A stretch of DNA of 64,000 nt from Stieleria maiorica (GTDB lineage Bacteria > Planctomycetota > Planctomycetia > Pirellulales > Pirellulaceae). Shown here piece by piece: positions 1 through 9,100 of this stretch. The stretch is taken from NCBI RefSeq assembly GCF_008035925.1, contig NZ_CP036264.1, positions 643,774 through 707,773 of the forward strand, given 5' to 3'. Position numbers and translations under genes: made by a program. Under the pieces are notes generated by a model. The model did no database searches and was not told the DNA's origin. It worked only from the letters and a program-made list of their open reading frames with translations. Each line of letters opens with the position of its first letter. The first letter of the stretch is position 1.

Positions 1-211
1 TTTCGATCGCCGCATCGGTCTCGGCCTGTGAAAGCGAATCCGGCGAGTTGGCGATGTAGTACGTCAACTCCGCGCTGCCCAACCCCGGTCCGTCCCATCC
101 CAAGCTGGCCGCCAGCACGCGTCGCGGCTCCAGCGACTGGACGGATAGTTGACGGCGTTGACGTGGCTGTTTTCGAAGACGATGGCGTTGTAAGAATCGT
201 GATTCGGGCAT
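1..211 (-). CDS. N-terminus of secreted matrixin-like metalloprotease (partial, runs off left edge)
   Basis: An open frame on the minus strand starts at an ATG (209-211) and is still open at base 1, giving about 70 residues. Residues 1-26 are Arg/Gln-rich. Residues 27-35 read LEPRRVLAA, the planctomycete-type export motif that ends in a small-residue cleavage-like site. The mature part then reads LGWDGPGLGSAELTYYIANS followed by an SQAET..AAIE stretch. An 'LTYYIAN...LS..E...AI' opening resembles the first strand and helix of matrixin (M10A) peptidase domains. The zinc-binding HExxHxxGxxH motif would lie outside the window, so the protease assignment is inference. The export motif is well supported; the family is moderately supported. 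Confidence 0.6.
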   Translation of the reverse strand, partial: MPESRFLQRHRLRKQPRQRRQLSVQSLEPRRVLAASLGWDGPGLGSAELTYYIANSPDSLSQAETDAAIE

Positions 212-552
212 CGGATTGCATGTCTCGGGAATTCGGTTGTGGATGGGCCTTCCCCGCAACAGGATGCTTTCCTGCCCCGAATGTCACTCGATTCACACAA
301 AAAACACTGCACTGTCGGTTTCCGCCAAACGACGGACACGATCGTGCCCGACGTCGCGAAGCGAGGGGCTTGGGCAGCAAGTTGAGAATTAACAGTCATG
401 CAGTTTTTTGCGCGATCTGTTTTAGGGAGAGGGGAGCCATGTCCTCGATTGCGAGCCGACTTGTGGAGACACCGATGCCTGGCAGGGAGGATGACGAGCC
501 TGTACGACAGAAATCGTAGAGATGAAAAACCGCACGACTTCCAGAAGCTACA
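212..552. other. Intergenic region, no gene recognised
   Basis: About 340 bases lie between two minus-strand genes. Frames that are open here give Arg/Cys-rich translations without any family motif. The stretch around 540-590, read on the minus strand (TGTGGAACCG...CGGACAACG...GATGTAGC), resembles one near 5775-5822 and may be a decayed dispersed repeat. No convincing promoter was picked out. Confidence 0.4.
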
Positions 553-2796
553 TCAACGTTGCGTTGTCCGGTGAGACGGCGGTTCCACATACCCCGAAGG
601 GCGTTTCCCCATCCGTTCGTCCTTGGCGATCTCGATCGGCACCAGCTGGATTCCGTCCACGTTGACGTAGCCGTCGGCGTCTTCGTTCGTGATGATCACT
701 CGTCCGGAATTGCCAGCGTCAAAATCAAACACCCCCAGTGCGCGAGGGATTCCATCAACCATTGCCGGCTGTTTCTGATTGACCGAAACGACCTTCATCC
801 CTTCCCTCGAATGAATCACGACCTTCACCGCTGACGAGCGATTGGGATCCGGCGTGTACAACAGTCGCACTTCGTAACGTCCCGGGGTGGAAACGTCGGG
901 GGCGAACGTTGCCGATTTCTTCCCTCGATCGGTGTTGGCATCGTGCCGGTAGGAGTTGCCGATCATCGGGGGCACTCCGGAGCTTTGCACCCAATGTCCG
1001 GTGTACACCGCTTCGTCATCATCCACCGCGATCCCCGGCAGGTCGGCGGAGTTGACTGTTCGGCGGGGCGGCTTTTTTTTGCCGTGTTTCCACTCCAGCA
1101 CTTGGCCGTCGGCGATCAGACGTTTCCGCAGTTTGTCATAGTCGACCTGCTGGACCGAAACGTTCGCGTCGATCGCCTGGCACGCGGCGGTCGCGGCTGA
1201 TTGACTGGTCACCATCAAAACCGGCTCCATCCGAATACTGGCGAACGCGGTGTGGCTGGCGGAAAGTGCAAACGTGACCAACAGGTTTTCGCACTCCGCC
1301 TGCTTTGGCACGATGGCGCCGTACCCGATGTCGTATGGGCCATAACCGCCGCGCCCCGACGCAACCTTGCCTTCACGCATGACGACGGAATCTTTGACGA
1401 TGCGGCGGATTTCATGTACGTCGGTGCCGTACGACCCCAGGCCGATACACCGCGGCGCGATCTCACGTCCAAAGGTGTGATGCTCGGTCAGCACCAGATC
1501 GCTGACCATTCGTCGTCCTTCGCGGACATAGATCTGATGCGGCCAACCACCGTTGTCCGTGAATTCGTCTTTGGGCAATCCGAATCGGCGTGTCTCCTTT
1601 CGCAGCTTCGCCGGCACTCGGGGATCGGTTGCCAGGAAGTGGAACAAGCCGCGGTGGTAATTTTCGATTTCCTTGGCGATTCGCTCGCGTCGGTCGTAGC
1701 TGGCTTCCGGCCATTCCCAACTCGCTCCCGGCAGGTTCCCGCCGAACGTCGCCGTGTTGAAATCCCATTTGTCGTTGGGCAGGGGATCGTGTTTGCTGAA
1801 CCACCGCAGGTCCAGTTCGTCGCCGTTTTCAAGACAGGCCTCGATGAATCGGGCGACCAGTTCATAGCGTTTCGGGTCATAGTTTTCCGGTGCTTCGATC
1901 GGCAGCATATTGGACGCGTCGGTCGTCAGGCATAGCCGGAAACAATATGCCATCACTCCCGGGGCAGGGTCGCCGGGATTGCCAGGGGCGCCTTCGCTGA
2001 CCAGCGGCAGCAGCCCGCTGGACGGGTCGCCTTTGACGACATAGGGATCCAGTGGGAAGTCGCGATCCCAGACGCCTTGCCCGCCGGGCACGCGGCCGTT
2101 GCTTCCGGGCTGTGGGTGGTCGGTGCGAGGTGCATACTTCGCGGCGTAATGAATCCCGTTGTACTGTTCGCCGTACTTCGCGTTGCCTTCACGCTCGAGC
2201 GTGTACGACACCCCGGCGGCGGCCATCAAATCGCCTTCGTAGGTCGTGTCGATGAACATCGTTGCCGACACGGACCGGCCGTCTTCGGTGACCAGTGCAC
2301 CGATGCGATTGTTGCTCTTGCGCACCGATTCCAGCCGCGCTTCCCGAAGCACCACGACGCCGGCTTCGGCGACCATGGAATCGAAGACCTGTTCGGCGAC
2401 ATGCGGTTCGATCGAATAGGCTCCGCCGGTGGCGGGTCCGCCCTTGCCTCGAAACGGTTGCCCCCAGTTCAGTTCCTTGCCGTACGTCGCGACCAACCGC
2501 GTGAAGTACTCGCGGGCGAGTCCGCCGACGCTGCGGGGGTCGCCGATATCAACGGCACTCAATCCTCCCGACGTCATCCCGCCGAGGTGCCGCCCCGGTT
2601 CGACAAGCACCACACGCTTTCCCATCCGCGCCACCTGGACGGCCGCCACCACGCCGCCTGACGTGCCGCCATAAACGCACACGTCGGCCTGGACGGCGGT
2701 CGCAGCGGTTTGGGCATGGCATTTTAACGACAACGGAGTCGCGACGGTCAGCGTCGCGATGAGCAGCAAGGGAAGGTGAGCAGTGGATCGCAGCAT
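553..2796 (-). CDS. Secreted FAD-dependent oxidoreductase (FAD_oxidored family)
   Basis: The 747-residue protein opens with a Sec signal peptide (residues 1 to about 29, hydrophobic core LPLLLIATLTVA, cleavage near CHAQ). Right after it comes a Rossmann FAD-binding start, VCVYGGTSGGVVAAVQVARM, with VVLVEPG ending the second strand and the family-typical HLGGMTSGGL. Later pieces such as FIDTTYEGDLMAAAGVSYT and HEIRRIVKDSVV fit the FAD_oxidored proteins (PF12831) that are abundant in planctomycetes. The last ~130 residues (GHWVQSSG... to NVDGIQLVPI) look like a golvesin/carbohydrate-binding-like beta domain. Secretion plus a possible sugar-binding tail suggests action on extracellular polysaccharide or its products. 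The substrate is unknown. No partner gene is adjacent. Confidence 0.85.
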   Translation of the reverse strand: MLRSTAHLPLLLIATLTVATPLSLKCHAQTAATAVQADVCVYGGTSGGVVAAVQVARMGKRVVLVEPGRHLGGMTSGGLSAVDIGDPRSVGGLAREYFTRLVATYGKELNWGQPFRGKGGPATGGAYSIEPHVAEQVFDSMVAEAGVVVLREARLESVRKSNNRIGALVTEDGRSVSATMFIDTTYEGDLMAAAGVSYTLEREGNAKYGEQYNGIHYAAKYAPRTDHPQPGSNGRVPGGQGVWDRDFPLDPYVVKGDPSSGLLPLVSEGAPGNPGDPAPGVMAYCFRLCLTTDASNMLPIEAPENYDPKRYELVARFIEACLENGDELDLRWFSKHDPLPNDKWDFNTATFGGNLPGASWEWPEASYDRRERIAKEIENYHRGLFHFLATDPRVPAKLRKETRRFGLPKDEFTDNGGWPHQIYVREGRRMVSDLVLTEHHTFGREIAPRCIGLGSYGTDVHEIRRIVKDSVVMREGKVASGRGGYGPYDIGYGAIVPKQAECENLLVTFALSASHTAFASIRMEPVLMVTSQSAATAACQAIDANVSVQQVDYDKLRKRLIADGQVLEWKHGKKKPPRRTVNSADLPGIAVDDDEAVYTGHWVQSSGVPPMIGNSYRHDANTDRGKKSATFAPDVSTPGRYEVRLLYTPDPNRSSAVKVVIHSREGMKVVSVNQKQPAMVDGIPRALGVFDFDAGNSGRVIITNEDADGYVNVDGIQLVPIEIAKDERMGKRPSGYVEPPSHRTTQR

Positions 2797-2842
2797 GTTA
2801 CCAGTTTACGTTCGGACGAAGGGGCCATTACGACGAATATAC

Positions 2843-2915
2843 CCCACGGATGGCAGCGCGTACCCACGGATGTCATGCAACCTGGAATCCGTGGGTACGC
2901 TTTGCCATCTGTGGG
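2843..2915. repeat. Inverted pair of a 34-bp dispersed repeat
   Basis: Bases 2843-2876, read on the minus strand, are ATGACATCCGTGGGTACG.. CTGCCATCCGTGGG. A second, slightly shorter copy in the opposite orientation lies at about 2886-2915, so the two form an imperfect palindrome. A third copy, 32 of 34 bases identical, is at 5951-5984. The element sits between divergently transcribed genes (553-2796 minus and 3210-4682 plus). The rest of 2797-3209 holds no gene that I can support. Confidence 0.7.
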
Positions 2916-3209
2916 TTTTCTTCGCTGCCGTCTCGTAGCGCAATAAACGGGACGGGGGTTGCCTAAGCATGTTGTCTGTGTTTGATCGACGGGAAGTGCC
3001 TGGCTGAATAGCTCCACCTTTCGAGCAATACAAGCTCGAAGCGCAAGTGAGAGAGTCACTTGCTGGCGCTGCGTGCTTGTTTTGGATTCGATACCGCACG
3101 ATGTGACGCTGTCCAGCGAGCTGCTGCATCGGTAGCGTGAAGCCGCAAGTATACTGTGGGGCCAGTGGTCATACCGGGCGACGGCGAAGGAACTCGAGGG
3201 ATTGAATCG

Positions 3210-4682
3210 ATGCGGCATTTGCGACGAAGACTCCTCCGCCGCGCGATGGTCGCGACGTCATGCGTAATCGCCGTCGCCTTGGCTGCTTCTTGGATGTTCG
3301 CCGGTGTCCTGATCGCGCCCAACCCGCGCATCATCGGTGCTCCGCCACAGGAGATAAACGCCACCGCCTTCAGTGTGCCCAGCGATTCCGGAGCGATGAT
3401 CTCCGGCTGGCAGACACGGCCCGATGCGAGCAAGGGAGTTATCGTTCTGCTTCACGGGATACGTGGCTCTCGTCTCAAGATGCTCGATCGCGCTCGGATG
3501 CTTCATGATGCGGGCTACGCGACGGTGCTGATCGATTTGCAGGCGCACGGGGAGAGCCCGGGAGAGGCGATCACGGTTGGATATCTGGAACAACATGACG
3601 TTCGCGCCGCGGTCGAATTCGCGCGGCGTGAACACCCGGGGCAACCGATCGGCGTCATCGGGGTGTCGCTCGGTGGGGCGGCGGCTCTGCTGGCGTCTCC
3701 GCTGGACATCGACGCCCTCGTGCTCGAAGCGGTCTATCCCGACATTCGCGATGCCGTCCACAATCGCGTCGCCGCCCGGCTTGGTCGGTTTGCAACCATT
3801 CCGGCGTCCCTGTTGTTGCTTCAGCTGCAACCCCGCCTGGGCATCTCACCGAGCGAACTTCGGCCGATCGACCACATGGCAGAAATCGACTGTCCGGTCT
3901 GCATCCTTTCCGGAACTGACGACCGACACACCACCGTCGCCGAAACACGATCGATGTTTGACGCCGCGCGAGAGCCGAAGATGTTGTGGCTGGTCGATGG
4001 CGCCCGACACGTCGATTTGCTCCACCACAACCCGGCAGCCTACCGGCAAAAGATCCTCAGCTTCCTGGACCGCTATCTCGGCGACGCCGACGCGACGGAG
4101 CAAATCGAAGGGAGAGAAGGCGTCACCATCGGCTCGGGCAGTGTCGACGTGTTCTCCGAACTCGTCGCCCCTGGAAGCGAAGCTTCCCCAGCGACGACCT
4201 CGGAGAGGACGTCGACACTCTCAACGTCGAAGACAACCCAATCACCCTCATCCGCGACGACTCAGTTTCACACGCGTCCGGAGTGTTACGCTTCGCTTTC
4301 AGGGGAGAACAGCTGGGGACAGCGGTTCTACACTTTGCCGAATCAATCCCCGCCCCCTTTTGACGCCCCTGTCGACGTGTTCTCCGAACTCGTCGCCCTC
4401 GGAAGCGAAGCTTCCCCAGCGACGACCTCGGAGAGGACGTCGACACTCTCAACATCGAAGACAACCCAATCACCCTCATCCGGGACGACTCCGTTTCACA
4501 CGCGTCCGGAGTGTTACGCTTCGCTTTTAGGGGAGAACAGCTGGGGACAGCGGTTCTACACTTTGCCGAATCAAACCCCGTCCCCTTTGGGGACCACTGT
4601 CTGTGATAATGCGGGGAATTCGGCTAAGAAATCGCTCCCCGCCGAGTCATCTTTGCTGAAATACCGCCGTCTGGAACCGTAA
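3210..4682 (+). CDS. Membrane-anchored alpha/beta hydrolase with repeat-derived C-terminal tail
   Basis: ATG 3210 is preferred over an in-frame GTG at 3156 because GAGGG lies about 9 bases before it and the protein then begins MRHLRRRLLRRAM, a positive N-terminus leading into one hydrophobic segment (VATSCVIAVALAASWMFAGV) that is probably a membrane anchor. The core has the alpha/beta hydrolase pattern: VIVLLHGIRGSR for the oxyanion strand, nucleophile elbow GVSLGG with Ser153, acid GTDDRH (Asp237 or Asp238) and ARHVDLL with His267. This resembles bacterial BAAT/DUF-type serine hydrolases. The catalytic core ends near residue 310. Residues 312-490 are two copies of a 76-residue Ser/Thr-rich sequence produced by a 228-bp DNA tandem repeat, and they look unrelated to the enzyme. 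The tail may be read-through into repeat DNA. The substrate is unknown. Confidence 0.8.
   Translation: MRHLRRRLLRRAMVATSCVIAVALAASWMFAGVLIAPNPRIIGAPPQEINATAFSVPSDSGAMISGWQTRPDASKGVIVLLHGIRGSRLKMLDRARMLHDAGYATVLIDLQAHGESPGEAITVGYLEQHDVRAAVEFARREHPGQPIGVIGVSLGGAAALLASPLDIDALVLEAVYPDIRDAVHNRVAARLGRFATIPASLLLLQLQPRLGISPSELRPIDHMAEIDCPVCILSGTDDRHTTVAETRSMFDAAREPKMLWLVDGARHVDLLHHNPAAYRQKILSFLDRYLGDADATEQIEGREGVTIGSGSVDVFSELVAPGSEASPATTSERTSTLSTSKTTQSPSSATTQFHTRPECYASLSGENSWGQRFYTLPNQSPPPFDAPVDVFSELVALGSEASPATTSERTSTLSTSKTTQSPSSGTTPFHTRPECYASLLGENSWGQRFYTLPNQTPSPLGTTVCDNAGNSAKKSLPAESSLLKYRRLEP
4143..4592. repeat. 228-bp tandem duplication inside the 3' end of the hydrolase gene
   Basis: The sequence beginning GTCGACGTGTTCTCCGAAC at 4143 restarts at 4371 with only scattered substitutions, a period of 228 bases (76 codons), so the reading frame is kept. 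Both copies end in a CCCCG(T/C)CCCC(T)TT-type string near 4360 and 4585. A perfect-arm inverted repeat with a similar string (CCCGTCCCCTTTTC) lies at 56457-56470. Another forward frame across the unit (DLGEDVDTLNVEDNPITLI...) looks no less protein-like than the hydrolase frame, which argues that the repeat was not originally part of this gene. Confidence 0.85.
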
Positions 4683-4696
4683 ACCGGAGAATCGAA

Positions 4697-5188
4697 ATGC
4701 GTTTTGTTGGTCGACTGATGATTTTGTTGCTGGTTTTGTCGAACGCGATCGTCGTCATACCCGCCGCGTGCGCGGAAGAACCCGTCACCTTGATCGGAAC
4801 GATTGTCAAATGGCGTTACCCGGACGCGGACATCGGCAAATCGCAGATGTCGGATGCAGCCACCATCGCCGCCGATGGAAATCGCACGGTCCCGTCATCA
4901 GTCCTGAAGACGACGATGACGACGCCGGATTCGGTCGAGAAAGTCCTGGCGTTCTATCAGGATCTGCTCACCCGCAACGCGACCAACGACAAGACGCTCG
5001 GCATCGAACCGGACGTCGGCCGGTCGGTCGTTTTCAGCGATGAATCCGAAGGACGCCCCTTTGCGTTTCACACCATCCTGGTCAATTCCGAGGCCTCCTC
5101 GACGACGTTGATTGTCACGCGTGGAGAGTCGGAGGAACTGACGTCCATCACGTGGAAACAGTACTTGAGGCACGACGTTGGCAAATGA
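4697..5188 (+). CDS. Small exported hypothetical protein
   Basis: The 163-residue protein starts at an ATG preceded by GGAG at about 9 bases. Residues 1-26 form a Sec signal peptide (MRFVGRLMILLLVLSNAIVV..., likely cleaved at ACA-EE). The mature part contains a stretch TPDSVEKVLAFYQDLLTRN, the kind of 'difference-statistic' helix seen in planctomycete and proteobacterial hypothetical proteins. It ends in a beta-rich half (GRPFAFHTILVNSEASSTTLIVTRG) without catalytic motifs. I do not recognise the family. It begins 14 bases after the hydrolase stop codon, so the two could be co-transcribed. Confidence 0.7.
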   Translation: MRFVGRLMILLLVLSNAIVVIPAACAEEPVTLIGTIVKWRYPDADIGKSQMSDAATIAADGNRTVPSSVLKTTMTTPDSVEKVLAFYQDLLTRNATNDKTLGIEPDVGRSVVFSDESEGRPFAFHTILVNSEASSTTLIVTRGESEELTSITWKQYLRHDVGK

Positions 5189-5367
5189 CGGATGGCTATC
5201 TGGCGACGTCTCTATCGTGGCGGTTTTCAAGAATCGAATGATCGATTCAAACGGATGACGCAGCGGAAGTCGACAGGAATTAGAAATCGCAAAATCGTCG
5301 GGTTTACATTTGGTAGACTGGCACGATTGCAATCATCTCTCCCCGTCTCAGAGGACGTGATCGATGA

Positions 5368-5502
5368 ATCGATTTACTCTTCGCCACCTACGGATTCAAC
5401 GAATCGTTTGCCGGCCCCGCCGGGCTGCAGCGGTTCCGCGATGCGCTTGTTGATCACCTGCGCCCTGGGGGCCAGAACCCTGCGTCGGCACTGGGAGGAT
5501 AA
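5368..5502 (+). pseudogene. Decayed fragment of a planctomycete SGNH-hydrolase-like protein
   Basis: A 44-codon open stretch reads IDLLFATYGFNESFAGPAGL, then QRFRDALVDHL and ends at TAA 5500. The string 'YGFNESF.G..GL..F...L..HL' is a block I know from SGNH/GDSL-like domains of large planctomycete proteins (often those with PVC-type cytochrome c domains). An in-frame stop (5365-5367) lies directly upstream and no start codon is available. The rest of the family is missing in all frames, so this is best read as a gene remnant. The frame is clear; the family identification is from memory. Confidence 0.5.
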
Positions 5503-6109
5503 CGATCGCTGGGGGATCGCCGCGTGTCTCCGGCAAGCCGCCAAAGACAGCACGATCAAAGAACCCACACCGGGAGCCGGCGAAGCGCAGTTTGATTCCG
5601 AACAATCTCAAACGCGCGGCATACTGAGGGAGAGGCTTCCAGGCTCGTCGTTCTGGGGAGGAGGTATCTAGCTGGACAGAGCCACATGATGCAAGAAAGA
5701 TCCTGAATCGTCATGCGAACGTCGCTACCTTCGTCAGAAGGCGGATCCTCCTGCATGTACCGCGCTCTGGCGAGCGTCGCTACGTCAAGCGGGCGTTGTC
5801 CCGCTGGAAATCTGTTCCACATGCTGACTGTGATTCTGCGTCAATCTATTTCGTGATGTTCTCCTCACTGCGAAATCCTGTCCCTAGCAGCTTAGGACTG
5901 GTTTAACATGGGACGGCAATGACTTCGCACCGCGGCTTCCACCGTTCTGGATGACATCCGTGGGGACGCTCTGCCATCCGTGGGCTCAATCCTTCTGCCC
6001 CAAGCCCGTGGCCGGCCGGTGGCGGTCTTTGGCGCGCGAAGTCGGTGCGATCTCCCAGTCGGCCCGAATAAAAAGAAGAACGAATAACTTTCCTGTTGGA
6101 GAACTCCCC
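5503..6109. other. Repeat-containing spacer upstream of the GH2/sulfatase gene
   Basis: No gene is supported here. The stretch 5690-5825 contains imperfectly repeated GCGAACGTCGCTAC / GCGAGCGTCGCTAC strings and ends in a segment (minus strand TGTGGAACAG...GGGACAACG...GACGTAGC) that resembles one near 540-592. The 34-bp dispersed repeat lies at 5951-5984. Together these look like a landing area for short non-coding repeats. Confidence 0.4.
5951..5984 (+). repeat. Third copy of the 34-bp dispersed repeat
   Basis: ATGACATCCGTGGGGACG.. CTGCCATCCGTGGG matches the reverse complement of 2843-2876 at 32 of 34 positions. It contains a spurious in-frame ATG that would extend the following gene by 53 codons of non-signal sequence. 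Confidence 0.75.
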
Positions 6110-9100
6110 GTGCTCTCTCGTTTAAACCCTGCTCCGGCCGTGCTTCACGCCGTCGCATTGATTTTTGTCGTGTCGTCGTGTTGGACGAATCCGTCGACGA
6201 TTGCGGCGTCCGATTGGTCGCCGGTCAAGGATGCGATGCTGACGCGTTGGGGCAAACAAATCACGCCGGACCATGTTTGGACCGAGTACCCGCGGCCGCA
6301 AATGACGCGTTCGCAGTGGACCAATCTGAACGGTTTGTGGGACTATGCCGTCACGCCAAAGGACGCAGAGAAGCCGAGCGAGTGGGCGGGGAAGATCCTG
6401 GTCCCCTTTGCCATCGAATCCCCGCTGTCCGGCGTCGGGCGGCGACTGTCCGCTGACGAAACACTCTGGTACCGAACGACCTTTGATCGAGCCGATGTGT
6501 TCACCGGTGAAACGCCGAGCGACACGAACACGCTGCGGCTTCATTTCGAGGCCGTCGATTACCGCTGCAGCGTCTTTCTGAACGGCGAAGCCTTGGGCGA
6601 ACACGTCGGCGGTAATCTGCCTTTCTCCTTCTTGATCGATGGCGAACTGCGGGAGTCGGGAAACGAGTTGGTCGTCAAGGTGGTCGATGCGACCGACGCG
6701 GAGGGCCAGTACCAGCTTCGCGGCAAGCAAAAGGTCGACAACCGCGGCATCTTTTACACGCCTGTTTCGGGGATCTGGCAAACCGTTTGGATCGAGCCGG
6801 TCGCAGCGTCCCACATCGTGGACCTGAAAGTCACCGGTGATGCCGATGGAAACGTCATGGTCAAAGCCGACACGGTAGGTAACGCAAACACAGTGCGCGT
6901 CGTCGTGAAAGACGAGAACCAACAGGTTGCCCAGGCCCGCGACGACAGCGGCGAAGTCCGGCTCACCATCGCCGATGCGAAACTTTGGTCGCCGGAATCA
7001 CCCACGCTGTACGACCTGCAAATCGAACTGCTCGACGAAGCCGGACAGGTGGTCGATTCGGTCGCGTCCTATGTCGGGTTGCGAACGGTCGGCAAACGGC
7101 GTGACGCCGATGGCAACCTGCGACTGACGCTCAACGGCCAGGACATTTTTCACTGGGGGCCGCTCGACCAAGGCTGGTGGCCCGGCGGACTGCTGACGCC
7201 TCCGTCGGACGACGCGATTCAATTCGAAATCGACTTCTTGCGCCGCGCAGGGTTCAACATGATCCGCAAGCACATCAAGGTCGAACCGCGACGGTACTAC
7301 TACCACTGTGACCGCGTCGGCATGCTGGTCTGGCAAGATCAAGTCGAAGGCGGAGCGGGATTTGATTCCGCCGAATGGCCTAAATGGAAACGATTGGCGA
7401 AGGATCACGAAAAGGCCAACACGCCCAAGTCGTGGAAGCCCGGCGATCCGCTCGACGCGACCTGGCCGGACTGGGCGCACGCTCAGTACATGACCGAACT
7501 GAAGGGGATGGTCGATCACCTTTACAACCACCCGTCGATTGTAACCTGGGTGCCGTTCAACGAGCGTTGGGGACAACACCGCACGATGAAAGTCGGCAAG
7601 TGGATCGTCGACTACGACCCGACGCGGCACATCAACATCGCCAGCGGAGGCAACTTCTTTGCCGTCGGTGACATGGCCGATGAACACGTTTATCCTCACC
7701 CGGACTTCCCAGTCGATGACGATCGCTACAACGACTTCGTCAAGATCGTGGGCGAATTCGGCGGTCACGGCTGGCCGGTTGCCGATCACTTGTGGGTCAA
7801 GAGCAAACGCAACTGGGGTTATGGTGGTCTGCCGAAGACCAAGCAAGAATACATCGAGCGTTACAAGGAATCGATCCGTCGATTGGCAGAGCTCAAAAAG
7901 CAAGGCGTCGCCGGTGCCGTCTACACCCAGACCACCGATGTGGAAGGTGAGATCAACGGCTTGATGACCTACGATCGCGACGTCATCAAGATCGCCGCGC
8001 CCCACCTGAAACAGATCGCGGTCGACGCCGAGTTGGTCGCCGGAGGCAACCGGCTGTCCAAGACGCGGCCGAACATCATCATCGTTCTGGTCGACGACAT
8101 GGGCTACTCGGATCTCGGCTGCTACGGCGGTGAAATTGAAACTCCCAACATCGACGCCTTGGCCGCTGCGGGGATGCGATTCACCCAGTTCTACAACCAG
8201 GGACGCTGCTGCCCGACGCGGGCCAGCTTGATCACGGGGCTGCAACCACACCAAGTCGGCATCGGTCACATGACCGCGCCGCCCGGACAACCACTCGGGT
8301 TCGAAGGCCCCTACCAAGGTTATCTCAATGACAACTGCACGACGCTGGCCGAGGTGTTGAAATCGGCCGGCTACACCACGCTGATGACCGGCAAGTGGCA
8401 CTTGGGGGCGGATCGAAAGGAGTGCTGGCCACTGGAACGCGGATTCGACAAGTATTACGGATGCATCAGCGGCGCGATCAATTATTTCAAACCCGGCGGC
8501 GATCGTGGATTGACCGAGGGCAACGATGCGATCGAAGTACCCGAGGGTTTCTACGCCACCGACACTTTTACCGACAAGGCGATCGAGTACATCGACGGAG
8601 CGACCGAGTCCGGTGATGACCCGTTCTTTTTGTACTTGGCCTATAACGCGCCGCACTGGCCGCTGAACGCCAAATGGGAGGATTACCAAAAGTACCGCGG
8701 CAAATACAAAGACGGCTGGCGGGCGATGATGAAAGCACGCAACGAGCGTCAGCGTGAAATGGGGCTGCTGCGTAAGGACACCGTGCCGGCCGAGCATCCG
8801 GGACCGCAGTGGGACAGCTTGAACGAGAAGCAGCGCGATCGTCTGGATGCCGTCATGGCGGCCTACGCCGGTTGCGTCGATTCGATCGATCAAAACATCG
8901 GCAAGCTCGTCGGACACCTCAAGGCCATCGACCAGCTGGACAACACCGTGATCTTTTTCTTGAGCGACAACGGTGCATGTCAAGAAGGCGGTAACTTCGG
9001 CGTCGGCGATGAAGCGATGGTCAAAGACCCGCCGCTGGAAACGACCGCCGGTGTACGCATCGGATTGCACTGGGCCGGCGCCTGCAATACGCCGTATCGA

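Noticed and set aside
5192..5671. A 159-codon plus-strand frame
   Set aside because: It overlaps the SGNH-like remnant in another frame, lacks motifs and has an implausible composition.
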